A DNA stretch of 31,426 bases from JBAYGJ01 sp041666685 (lineage in GTDB: Bacteria > Patescibacteriota > Patescibacteriia > UBA10025 > JAHIVO01): positions 1 through 31,426 of the forward strand of contig JBAYGJ010000007.1 of the NCBI GenBank assembly GCA_041666685.1, read 5' to 3'. The notes beneath the pieces were generated by a model. That model saw only the letters and a program-made list of their open reading frames with translations. It had not been told where the DNA came from and made no database searches. This document shows, in pieces, positions 1 to 7,335 of this stretch; position 1 is the stretch's first letter, and each line of letters starts with the position of its first letter. A program made the translations under genes and the position numbers.

Positions 1-653
1 AGGACATTGTGGCCCCCGGCAGCAGCGATTTCCAGGGCGCGTTTGGCCTGCTCCTGACCGCGGATAAATGAAAAATCCATCACCTCCATCATGGTATTGG
101 AACTACACAGCCGCTTTTTTTTACACACCGAAATTAATTGGCGGCGATTCAGGTGATTGATAATATCTTCCAGATGGCGAACCGGATAAACACGCACCCC
201 TGTAACCAGGGCCGCCTCACCGGCATTGGCAACCGGCACGAATAATTCCTTTATTCGTTCTTTCTTTGCCATACAGGCGATCGGCAATACTCCGGCCACC
301 GGCCTGACCCCTCCCTCCAGTGATAACTCCCCGATAAACACACACTGATCAATCGGCCAGTCTGACCTGACTTCTCCGCGTGCCAGCAAAATTGCCACTG
401 CCATCGGCAGGTCATAACTCGACCCTTCTTTCCGTAAGGCAGCAGGCGCCAGATTGACCGTGACTACGCCCGGCGGCCATTCGGCACCGCTATTCCTGAT
501 GCCTGATTTTATCCGTTCACGCGCCTCCTGGACGGCCGTATCGGGCAAGCCTACAATTATAGTCTTCGGCAGACCGCGGCTCAAATCCGCTTCTACATCC
601 ACTGGCTGGGCGTCTAGACCGACGACAGCAGCGGACAGTACCTTTGCTGACAT
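1..653 (-). CDS. comM: ComM/YifB-family Mg-chelatase-like AAA+ ATPase, N-terminal part (runs off the left edge)
   Basis: Reading the minus strand from ATG at 653 gives about 217 residues starting MSAKVLSAAVVGLDAQPVDV. Family hallmarks are clear: GLPDTAVQEARERIKSGIRNSG, then VTVNLAPAALRKEGSSYDLPMA, then MDFSFIRGQEQAKRALEIAAAGGHNV at the window edge, which is the lead into the AAA+ domain. The Walker motifs and C-terminus lie outside the window. ComM proteins are hexameric helicases that promote branch migration during natural transformation, and homologues are widespread in CPR genomes. The start is set by homology. The nearest good Shine-Dalgarno (AGGAGG on the minus strand) is about 24 bases upstream and instead fits a three-codon ORF (ATG TAT CAA TGA) that ends one base before this ATG. 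Family assignment is firm; the competence role is inferred from the family. Confidence 0.93.
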   Translation of the reverse strand, partial: MSAKVLSAAVVGLDAQPVDVEADLSRGLPKTIIVGLPDTAVQEARERIKSGIRNSGAEWPPGVVTVNLAPAALRKEGSSYDLPMAVAILLARGEVRSDWPIDQCVFIGELSLEGGVRPVAGVLPIACMAKKERIKELFVPVANAGEAALVTGVRVYPVRHLEDIINHLNRRQLISVCKKKRLCSSNTMMEVMDFSFIRGQEQAKRALEIAAAGGHNV

Positions 654-672
654 GTCATTGATACATAAAGAA

Positions 673-703
673 TAAAACCTCCTCACAGATGTGGAAGGTT
701 TTA
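673..703 (-). promoter_or_regulatory. Hairpin that would sequester the comM Shine-Dalgarno
   Basis: TAAAACCT (673-680) and AGGTTTTA (696-703) form an 8-bp perfect stem, with further pairs in the middle. On the minus strand one arm contains the AGGAGG of the comM leader, so folding would hide it. On the plus strand the hairpin is followed by a pyrimidine/T-rich stretch, so a terminator for rightward transcription is the alternative reading. Regulation is inferred. Confidence 0.4.
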
Positions 704-780
704 TCTTTTTCTTCTTCACAAACATATTAGCAGGGCACTGACATAACGTCAAGTCCCCACAATCATAAAATCCTGGAAAA

Positions 781-812
781 TAAAAAAGAGGACCCAAATG
801 TCAAAGGGTCCC
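781..812 (-). terminator. Rho-independent terminator after the 837-1724 gene
   Basis: On the minus strand GGGACCC and GGGTCC arms flank a loop of about 9 bases (790-811), and a run of Ts follows (782-787). It lies 25 bases past the stop of the upstream secreted-protein gene and before the comM leader. Confidence 0.75.
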
Positions 813-836
813 CATGCTTATCCGATGTTATTCATC

Positions 837-1724
837 TCATTCCCGAGCACATTCCGCTGCAAGCAGACTATCCTTCTTTTTCCAGAGCTCAACCTCAGTG
901 CCGTAATAATAATTCAGGCAGCTGTCCGAACGGGAATAATAATACGCCCGGTCCATCCAAAGGTTCATGCCAGCCAGGGCACTATCTGACGGTAATCTGC
1001 CTTCAAGCCTGTAGTAGAACTTCGCCCAGGTGAGCAGTGTCAGGAAACGCTCTTCGGGTACCAGTCGGTCGTAATATGCTGTCAGCCATTCCAGGTCGAT
1101 ACGTGCCGAATCGAGCAGTTCTCCGAGCTTGTCCGCCGACTCGACTGCCGCACTGACGCGCAGGATACGTATCGGCACAGAAGCTGAATCACGACTGACC
1201 GCTTCAGAAATGACATGATACCCGTCTCTCGCTTTTCCAAAAGCCGTTTTCCCTCCAAAAAAACTCTTGAAACCGCTCACTACCGCCCCTTTGACTCCCT
1301 CATCACGCACCTTCATCATCCGCAGCGAACCCAGATATGCCTTATACAGTTGGCACGTGCTGTCTTTGTTCAGTTGTTTGAACAAATCCTCGGAATACTC
1401 CCGAAGGCCAGGATCTTTCATCTTGAACGACAAATTGTGGCTCAGGACAGCCAGTGTCAGCCGACTGGTATCGCAGACCTGCTGGAGATCATACCGTAAC
1501 GCATCCGACTGTTTGTGTTCAGCCGACGAATCCCGGAATGTTTTCCCAGTCCGATACAAATCCTGGATCGTGACCAGGCGTTGGCTATATTCTTCCGAAT
1601 ACGTTATGAAATACTGAGCAGCGGTACTATCGAGCCAATAATAGGCCGGCGGCGGATCACAGGCATCCACTGATAAGGCGCGGCAAAGCAATAACAGGCA
1701 GAGCAGGAACAGGATCCTACACAT
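837..1724 (-). CDS. Secreted protein of unknown function with N-terminal signal peptide
   Basis: A 295-residue protein. The start chosen is ATG at 1724, with GGAG seven bases upstream; an in-frame TTG at 1754 would add ten residues ahead of the signal peptide and looks less likely. The N-terminus MCRILFLLCLLLLCRALSVDA is a hydrophobic signal sequence. A cysteine follows at once (VDAC), but aspartate at -2 makes this a poor lipobox, so lipoprotein status is doubtful. The mature part is mostly predicted helix, rich in Tyr, Leu, Arg and Asp, with four or five cysteines (SDSCLNYYYG near the end). Some segments look TPR-like (LLTWAKFYYRLEGRLP), but I cannot define repeats. It has its own promoter and terminator, so it is monocistronic. 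I do not recognise the family. Confidence 0.75.
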   Translation of the reverse strand: MCRILFLLCLLLLCRALSVDACDPPPAYYWLDSTAAQYFITYSEEYSQRLVTIQDLYRTGKTFRDSSAEHKQSDALRYDLQQVCDTSRLTLAVLSHNLSFKMKDPGLREYSEDLFKQLNKDSTCQLYKAYLGSLRMMKVRDEGVKGAVVSGFKSFFGGKTAFGKARDGYHVISEAVSRDSASVPIRILRVSAAVESADKLGELLDSARIDLEWLTAYYDRLVPEERFLTLLTWAKFYYRLEGRLPSDSALAGMNLWMDRAYYYSRSDSCLNYYYGTEVELWKKKDSLLAAECARE

Positions 1725-1768
1725 ACGCACTCTCCGTTTCTCATTGTATGACAAAGATCAATTGAGCC

Positions 1769-1797
1769 ATCTTAACAGCCCAATCCTGTTCCGTCAA
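1769..1797 (-). promoter_or_regulatory. Sigma70-type promoter for the 837-1724 gene
   Basis: On the minus strand TTGACG (1792-1797), a 17-base spacer, then TAAGAT (1769-1774). It sits just inside the 3' boundary of lspA, giving a leader of about 40 bases before ATG 1724. Confidence 0.6.
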
Positions 1798-1799
1798 TG

Positions 1800-2267
1800 C
1801 TAAACTGCCCGTATTGCCGGTGGTCGCCGTAAAACTATCACTATTAGCCAGGCCGACCCGCCGAGAATTATGACATCTGCAATATTAAAAACCGGCCAGC
1901 CGGTCAATGTCACATAATCAATTACGTACCCGAATTTTATTCGATCAAGCGCATTTGAACTTGCGCCAACAATAATGAGGGCTAATGGCGCCACTAGCGC
2001 CCAGTCATGACGGCGTATTGCAATCACTGCCATTGTCACGAGCAGCAACAGCAGTATTCCCAAAACAACTACCAACATTGTCTGTGGCAAGGGAATACTG
2101 TATGATATGCCCTGGTTCCGCTCCAAAAGGAAACCGAGCGTATCCTTGATGGCAAACAAGCCGGTATCCGACAGCCGATTCATGGCCCACCATTTTATCG
2201 CCCGGTCAACGCAAAACGCAACACACAACGTCACTGCTCCCAGAGAAGCACGCCAAGTGAGTTTCAT
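1800..2267 (-). CDS. lspA: Lipoprotein signal peptidase (signal peptidase II)
   Basis: A 155-residue polytopic membrane aspartyl protease that removes signal peptides from diacylglyceryl-modified prolipoproteins. Four hydrophobic stretches are visible. The conserved family blocks are present: D21-R-x-x-K in the first helix, NQGISYSI (51-58), GASSNALDR with catalytic Asp108, and FNIAD with catalytic Asp131. Length is normal for the family. It starts 12 bases after the DksA-like gene ends, so the two are probably co-transcribed from the promoter at 2703-2731. The dksA-like/lspA pairing is common in CPR genomes. Its presence implies that this cell processes lipoproteins. Confidence 0.95.
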   Translation of the reverse strand: MKLTWRASLGAVTLCVAFCVDRAIKWWAMNRLSDTGLFAIKDTLGFLLERNQGISYSIPLPQTMLVVVLGILLLLLVTMAVIAIRRHDWALVAPLALIIVGASSNALDRIKFGYVIDYVTLTGWPVFNIADVIILGGSAWLIVIVLRRPPAIRAV

Positions 2268-2279
2268 GAGATAGGAAAT

Positions 2280-2642
2280 TTATACTTTTTTCTTTAGGCA
2301 AATCATGCACAAATTTGCCTCAGGGATTGCCAATAGCCGCTCCTCCTCAATACTATTCCCACACTTTTCGCACAGCCCAAATTTCCCTTCTTCAATTTTT
2401 TTCAGAGCTGTCTTGACCTTTTCCAGACCGATTTCGAGATTACGCTCCAGAGCCACTGAATCCTGAAAATCTGCGACTTCCAGAGCATTATCTTCGTCCT
2501 TATCCCCTATGCTTTCCCATTTGGCCTGAACCTTGTCCCGATTGAAACTTTTTTCATGGGTAATACCCTCAAGCTGGCCGGAAATTTTATTCTTCTGGTC
2601 TAATAGTCTTGCTTTAAACTGGTCAATGAATTGCTGGTCCAT
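2280..2642 (-). CDS. DksA/TraR-type C4 zinc-finger protein
   Basis: A 120-residue protein with an N-terminal helical coiled-coil part (residues about 1-85) and a C-terminal C4 zinc finger: Cys91-x2-Cys94 and Cys112-x2-Cys115. The linker EERLLAIPEANLC is typical of TraR/DksA fingers. An acidic patch (GDKDEDNALEVADFQD, 47-61) falls where DksA carries the acidic tip that enters the RNA polymerase secondary channel. By family it should modulate transcription initiation by binding RNA polymerase; whether it works with ppGpp is unknown. It heads a two-gene unit with lspA. No clear Shine-Dalgarno precedes the ATG. Confidence 0.88.
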   Translation of the reverse strand: MDQQFIDQFKARLLDQKNKISGQLEGITHEKSFNRDKVQAKWESIGDKDEDNALEVADFQDSVALERNLEIGLEKVKTALKKIEEGKFGLCEKCGNSIEEERLLAIPEANLCMICLKKKV

Positions 2643-2702
2643 AGTGCTTTACTTTTGGTTTAATGATAATTTCCCGGTAAACAACTCAAATAGTATAGCA
2701 GG

Positions 2703-2731
2703 ATTATACCAGCCATGACAATAATAAACAA
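2703..2731 (-). promoter_or_regulatory. Promoter for the dksA-like/lspA unit
   Basis: On the minus strand TTGTTT (2726-2731), a 17-base spacer, then TATAAT (2703-2708) preceded by TGG, an extended -10. A second -10-like TATACT lies about 12 bases downstream. The -35 overlaps the T tail of the upstream gene's terminator. Confidence 0.65.
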
Positions 2732-2760
2732 ACCCCCCACACCATCAATGGTGTGGGGGG
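2719..2760 (-). terminator. Strong intrinsic terminator of the giant secreted-protein gene
   Basis: A 13-bp perfect GC-rich stem (arms 2733-2745 and 2748-2760) is followed on the minus strand by a T-rich tail (TTTGTTTATT). It lies 20 bases past the stop at 2781. Confidence 0.9.
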
Positions 2761-2780
2761 ATGTAGCTATTACTGAAAAA

Positions 2781-5700
2781 CTAGAAAGTTGGGATAGAAG
2801 TAATGTTCAGGCCACCCCGGAACCCGGTCGCATGGGTAAAAAACGTCTTCAGTGCGGTCCCGGAATAATTAAATACCCTGACCTGCGGGCCCATACCAGC
2901 CCCTGGAGCAGTAACGATTTCATTGGTCCCGTCTGAATTCACGTCTGCCACAACCGTCGTGAAGCTGCCGCGCAACGTTGATGCATAGGCGAAGAAGCTT
3001 TTCAGCACGGCCCCCTGGTAGGTGAATATCCTCACCTGCGGCCCGGCCTGGCTCTCTGGCGTGGCAATGATTTCATTTGTCCCATCCCCATTCACATCCC
3101 CGACAGCTGCATACAATCCGCCGCGGAACGTGGTCGCATAGGCCATGAACTTCTTTACGAGTCCACCAGCGCCATTGAAAATTGCCACCTGTGGCCCCAG
3201 TCCCGGCTCCGGCGTAATAACGATATCAATACTCCCGTTTCCGTCCGCGTCGCCAGTCGTCACATGATATCCGCCACGGATTGTCGTCGCATAGGCGAAA
3301 AACTGCGAGACGACAGTTCCGTCATAATTGAAGACACGGACCTGCGGAGCTGATTTTGCGGCAGGTACGGTGATAATCTCCGGCACTCCGTCGCCATCCA
3401 CATCGCCTGTAGCAAAATTCACACCGCCACGGAAAGTAGTTGCGTACGCCATAAACTGCTTTTCAACCGCTCCATTGCCATTAAACACTCTTACCTGTGG
3501 ACCGGCGCCAGCCATAGTCGATGTGATTATTTCCGCCGTACCGTCTCCGTCCACATCCGACACGACCAGATTTACTCCGGTCCGCATTGTCGAGGCGTAA
3601 GCAAAGAACTGCTTAAGCAACTTGCCCTGCAGACTGAAAACTTTAACCTGCGGGCCAGCACCGGCGCCCGGCACGACAATTATCTCATTTACACCATCGC
3701 CATTCACATCTCCATACGCAACATTTATCCCGACACGCAGTTTGGAATCAAAGGCAAAAAATGAAAGTTTGGCCTTACCATTCCCGTCCCATATCGTCAC
3801 TTGTGGGCCTCCTTTTGATGTCGGCGTGGCAACGATATACTGAGGGCCGCCAGCCGAAGCGGTGACTCGAGAACCGGTTGCCAGCGCGAAATTGGTGAAG
3901 TGAGAAACGCTGAAACATACTTTGTGGCTCACGAAATCCTGGGTGGTGCCTTCAGGCAGCTGCCAGCTTCCGTTCGTAGAATTGTAATACTTCGCCACGA
4001 TCGTATTTTCATCAATCCCAATCTTATCCAGGTACCCTTTGTCATAGGGAATACAAATTGTCGCATTTGAGTTGAATGTCTGGACCAGCTGGTTATTACT
4101 GTCTAGAGCCTCAAAATTCCAAGCAAAGTTGATCGGCTTTGTATCTCGGGTATGCATCAAGTTAACGTCAGGCGTAGCCATAAGAGTCACGTTCCCGCTT
4201 GTCGCCAGCGCGTTAGCTGGTATGGTCAAAGACGTACCATCGGGCAACGTCATCACTTTTTGGGTCGTAGCATCAAAAGTTTCAGTCACACCCTTAGGAA
4301 TATTGAACAGGCCTTCCTGCATTTTCACGCTCAATGTCACATTTTTCCCCTTGGTAACTGAGACTTGATTCTCGTCTGAGCGGTAAAATTTGTCCGTCTT
4401 CGGATTATATGAGTCGCAACCGACATTCCACGTCCCGGTCGTTAATGGGACATTCGACACTCCACCATTAGCCTCCTTACCAGAGTTACCGCCCTGTTCT
4501 GACCAGGCGTGGCAAAAACCCATATCAGGCTTTGTCCCATCCGGCAATAATAACGTCACGGTTGCCGTAGCATCAGCTTCGCGGAATTGCAACGTAACTC
4601 CAGTTACTGGGTTTGCCGATGCAACATCGACAGACACTTCCTTCGGTGGCATGAAATTTCCGGAAAACTCCGGCGGCATACCCGCATGTACGTCATACTT
4701 GCCGGCCAGCACGGCGATTGAAAACTTACCGTCCGCTCCGGTTTGAGTCCCGGTGTCGACAATCCGTGCGCCTGCCACATCACCTTTGATCTTATTCTCC
4801 ATCGAACGATAGTTATTTGCGTTCACCCAGGCCCGTTGCATCGGTGTCCCGTCCGGTTTCAATACAATTCCTGAGATTGCCGTATCAGCCTTCAAAATCG
4901 TAACTATTTTGGTATAGGTGCTATTGGTTGGGACAACGAATGCATCCTCAGGTCGCGGTTGCGATGCGACATATGCCCCACTGCCGCCGCGTACATTCAC
5001 GCCGGCCATGTATTTCTTTCCGCCCCGGACAGAAAACGTGAAACTGCCGTCCGGCTGAAGCCTGGTTCCGCGCCACTGCCAAGAATCATCATTAACATAC
5101 ACTTCGGCGTCAAGATTCGTTACCAAAAATCCATTTTGGTCCTTCACAAAACCGGAAATCGTCGAATCATTCGCCACGAGGGTTACTTTTACAACTTTTG
5201 TTTCACCTAGCGCAACCGCGACTTCCACCTCTTCTTTCAGTGAATACCCGATACCGGCATCAGACGGTAGATTCGCGCCAACGATAAATGTGGCGCCGCC
5301 GATCAATCTGATTGTCGCTGTACCCTGATTGATGCCAGAACCAAATTCATTCCCCGAACCGTTCATGGATCCCTGCTTCCTGGCATACGCATAGCCAAAC
5401 ATATTTGAAATGGCATTGCCGCTCGCGTCAACCATTTTCACCTGCAATGTGGCATCTGCCAGTTTGACCACGATATCCCCCGCGTTTACAGATTGGCTAT
5501 CAGCCACAGTAACATCTATAGATCGATTGTTATTTGGAATATAATTCCCCGACTGCGGCCCATTATCGATGTTGATCTGCCAGTTTCCTGCAGAAACATA
5601 CATAGAAAATGACCCATCAATGCCAGAGGTGGCATTCCCCCACCCGCCGCCATTCATAACCCAGCCATTTATCCTGACCCCAGATACTCCAGTCCCGTTT

Positions 5701-7112
5701 TCTAAAACAACCTTACCAGTGATGGTTGAATTTTTCTGGGACATAATAATCGTGCCAAGATCTTTGGTCTGATTATCGACTACGCCGACAGGGATCGTTG
5801 CAGAATAATATCGCGCGTATGCCGGATTATTCATATCAGGATTTACCGACACATTATAATTTCCGGCTGGCACGTTTACAGAAAACGTTCCATCCTGGCC
5901 GAGGCCAGTGCCCAGCCCCATCCCCCCATCTTTCTGAATATTCACATTGCCATTGGGCAAAGGGGAGCCATCAGGCAACACGGCCTTCCCTTTTATCACT
6001 GCTGTTGCTTTTATAACGGTAAACGTCAGACTCTGAGCCTCCGTCACACTATTGAGTGCGAATTCAACTCCAACTGGCGGCTGGTTATAAGCCCAATCGC
6101 AATTCCCTGGTGAATTGGTCTGCTGGTTCCACGGGCAATTAACCCCGACATCCCACGAACCGCCGGACACGGTCAGTGCTTTGATTCCCGATGAATCAAC
6201 CGTACCGCCAACATTGCTTCCGCCGCCACGTTTGTTGGCCCACACGTTCGCATTTGTTACTACGCTTCCGTTGTCATATTTTACGGTAATATTTATTGTC
6301 TTCGCTGCAACAACAAACGACAGGTTCTTTGTGACCATCGCTCCGCTGTATACAAACGAGGAAGCATCAGGCGGAACAATTCCGCTGGCACCTTGGGCCG
6401 GGAAAAGCTCCACAAAATATGTTTGGCCTGATTGGAACGTGCCCCGATCTGTGACGACCGGAATCGCATAATAACCATTACTATCAACTCCCGTTCCGTA
6501 GTTAAATGAAAAATCCTGGGTGCGTACATTCACGCCACCGCACTGTTTGTACGGATCAACCCCCACGCATGGCGCACTCCCGTCAGGATTTGTAATTTTA
6601 CCGACCACCGCGAGATCCCCAAGGAACAATGGATTTGAAGCGGTGACTGATTCCGAGCTATCGTCTGGCGGCAGCTGCAGTCCGACCTGGACGGTATAAG
6701 CCCCGGTGGCGTTTGGATTAATTACGCCTGTTAAAGTAACTGTTATCGTACCCGATAACTCAGAATTGGCGATAAAACTGCCCCATGTCGGATGAAGACT
6801 GCCGTCACTCCACAGTGAGACATCCGCACCAGACAGGGAAAATGACCCGAAGTCAAAATTGCACTCCGTGCCTGAACAAGGTACTCCTCCCTGCTTCCAC
6901 GTATAAATAATAAACCGTGTCGAAGCGGGGATATTCTGGGACGTAACCATCGTGAAGGTCAGATTATTTGTCGCGCCCAATGTGGTAGAGGTTCCACTTA
7001 CGGAAACACTGCTCATATGCCCAGTAACTGCCTGAGCGGGCGTGGCGATCCACAGAAAACCCAACATTGCAATAAAAATCGCAGCTAATAATACTTTTTT
7101 TGCCATAGACAC
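2781..7112 (-). CDS. Giant secreted modular protein: repeated beta-sandwich modules, ZU5-like domain and seven-bladed FG-GAP-like propeller
   Basis: A 1443-residue protein with signal peptide 1-28 (cleavage after AQA). An N-terminal beta domain (about 30-165) is followed by about eight carboxypeptidase-regulatory-like/SpaA-like beta-sandwich modules (about 165-915), each recognisable by patterns such as GKVVLENGTGVSG...GxFSMYVSAGNW. A ZU5-like segment (about 920-1085, with TLPDGTSLTIPANAL and HFTNFALATGS) comes next. The C-terminus (about 1088-1443) holds seven 51-residue repeats, each with a GPQV(R/K)VF strand. Six carry Dx(D/N)xDG calcium-loop motifs such as DVNGDGTNE. Seven repeats suggest a closed propeller. 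There is no LPXTG, C-terminal helix or other anchor. A role in adhesion or surface-polymer binding is inferred. The start is GTG 7112 (AGGGGG 5 bases upstream) or ATG 7106. It has its own promoter and terminator. Confidence 0.85.
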   Translation of the reverse strand: MSMAKKVLLAAIFIAMLGFLWIATPAQAVTGHMSSVSVSGTSTTLGATNNLTFTMVTSQNIPASTRFIIYTWKQGGVPCSGTECNFDFGSFSLSGADVSLWSDGSLHPTWGSFIANSELSGTITVTLTGVINPNATGAYTVQVGLQLPPDDSSESVTASNPLFLGDLAVVGKITNPDGSAPCVGVDPYKQCGGVNVRTQDFSFNYGTGVDSNGYYAIPVVTDRGTFQSGQTYFVELFPAQGASGIVPPDASSFVYSGAMVTKNLSFVVAAKTINITVKYDNGSVVTNANVWANKRGGGSNVGGTVDSSGIKALTVSGGSWDVGVNCPWNQQTNSPGNCDWAYNQPPVGVEFALNSVTEAQSLTFTVIKATAVIKGKAVLPDGSPLPNGNVNIQKDGGMGLGTGLGQDGTFSVNVPAGNYNVSVNPDMNNPAYARYYSATIPVGVVDNQTKDLGTIIMSQKNSTITGKVVLENGTGVSGVRINGWVMNGGGWGNATSGIDGSFSMYVSAGNWQINIDNGPQSGNYIPNNNRSIDVTVADSQSVNAGDIVVKLADATLQVKMVDASGNAISNMFGYAYARKQGSMNGSGNEFGSGINQGTATIRLIGGATFIVGANLPSDAGIGYSLKEEVEVAVALGETKVVKVTLVANDSTISGFVKDQNGFLVTNLDAEVYVNDDSWQWRGTRLQPDGSFTFSVRGGKKYMAGVNVRGGSGAYVASQPRPEDAFVVPTNSTYTKIVTILKADTAISGIVLKPDGTPMQRAWVNANNYRSMENKIKGDVAGARIVDTGTQTGADGKFSIAVLAGKYDVHAGMPPEFSGNFMPPKEVSVDVASANPVTGVTLQFREADATATVTLLLPDGTKPDMGFCHAWSEQGGNSGKEANGGVSNVPLTTGTWNVGCDSYNPKTDKFYRSDENQVSVTKGKNVTLSVKMQEGLFNIPKGVTETFDATTQKVMTLPDGTSLTIPANALATSGNVTLMATPDVNLMHTRDTKPINFAWNFEALDSNNQLVQTFNSNATICIPYDKGYLDKIGIDENTIVAKYYNSTNGSWQLPEGTTQDFVSHKVCFSVSHFTNFALATGSRVTASAGGPQYIVATPTSKGGPQVTIWDGNGKAKLSFFAFDSKLRVGINVAYGDVNGDGVNEIIVVPGAGAGPQVKVFSLQGKLLKQFFAYASTMRTGVNLVVSDVDGDGTAEIITSTMAGAGPQVRVFNGNGAVEKQFMAYATTFRGGVNFATGDVDGDGVPEIITVPAAKSAPQVRVFNYDGTVVSQFFAYATTIRGGYHVTTGDADGNGSIDIVITPEPGLGPQVAIFNGAGGLVKKFMAYATTFRGGLYAAVGDVNGDGTNEIIATPESQAGPQVRIFTYQGAVLKSFFAYASTLRGSFTTVVADVNSDGTNEIVTAPGAGMGPQVRVFNYSGTALKTFFTHATGFRGGLNITSIPTF

Positions 7113-7159
7113 TCATTCCCCCTTATGTCCGTGTCCTACGGACAATTAATTAGTAATTA

Positions 7160-7184
7160 TAAAAAAACCGCTACGAGCGGTAAT
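7160..7184 (-). terminator. Terminator-like hairpin in the leader of the giant gene (terminator or attenuator)
   Basis: ACCGCT (7167-7172) and AGCGGT (7176-7181) form a 6-bp stem with a 3-base loop. On the minus strand seven Ts follow at once (7160-7166). It lies downstream of gdhA, so it can end that operon. It also lies inside the transcript expected from the promoter at 7289-7317, where it would act as an attenuator. Confidence 0.75.
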
Positions 7185-7288
7185 ATTGTAGTCCAAAAAG
7201 GACATGCCCAAAGGCAAAAATTATTGTTATTGCAATTAGCCATTACCATAAACAAGCCTTAATGATAAATTCGCTAATTTACTAATAT

Positions 7289-7317
7289 ATTATAATAACA
7301 TGGCTTCACTCGGTCAA
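7289..7317 (-). promoter_or_regulatory. Near-consensus promoter for the giant secreted gene
   Basis: On the minus strand TTGACC (7312-7317), a 17-base spacer, then a perfect TATAAT (7289-7294). The predicted start near 7282 gives a leader of about 170 bases. The leader contains small hairpins (GCC/GGGC, GTCC/GGAC), the terminator-like stem at 7167-7181 and another GTCCGT/ACGGAC hairpin just before the ribosome-binding site. Confidence 0.8.
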
Positions 7318-7335
7318 GTGAGCCTATTTCTCAAA

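Noticed and set aside
2781..3850. A 153-bp periodic repeat, possibly CRISPR-like or a tandem DNA repeat
   Set aside because: It is coding: the period equals 51 codons and the repeats are diverged propeller blades, with no identical short repeats or spacers.
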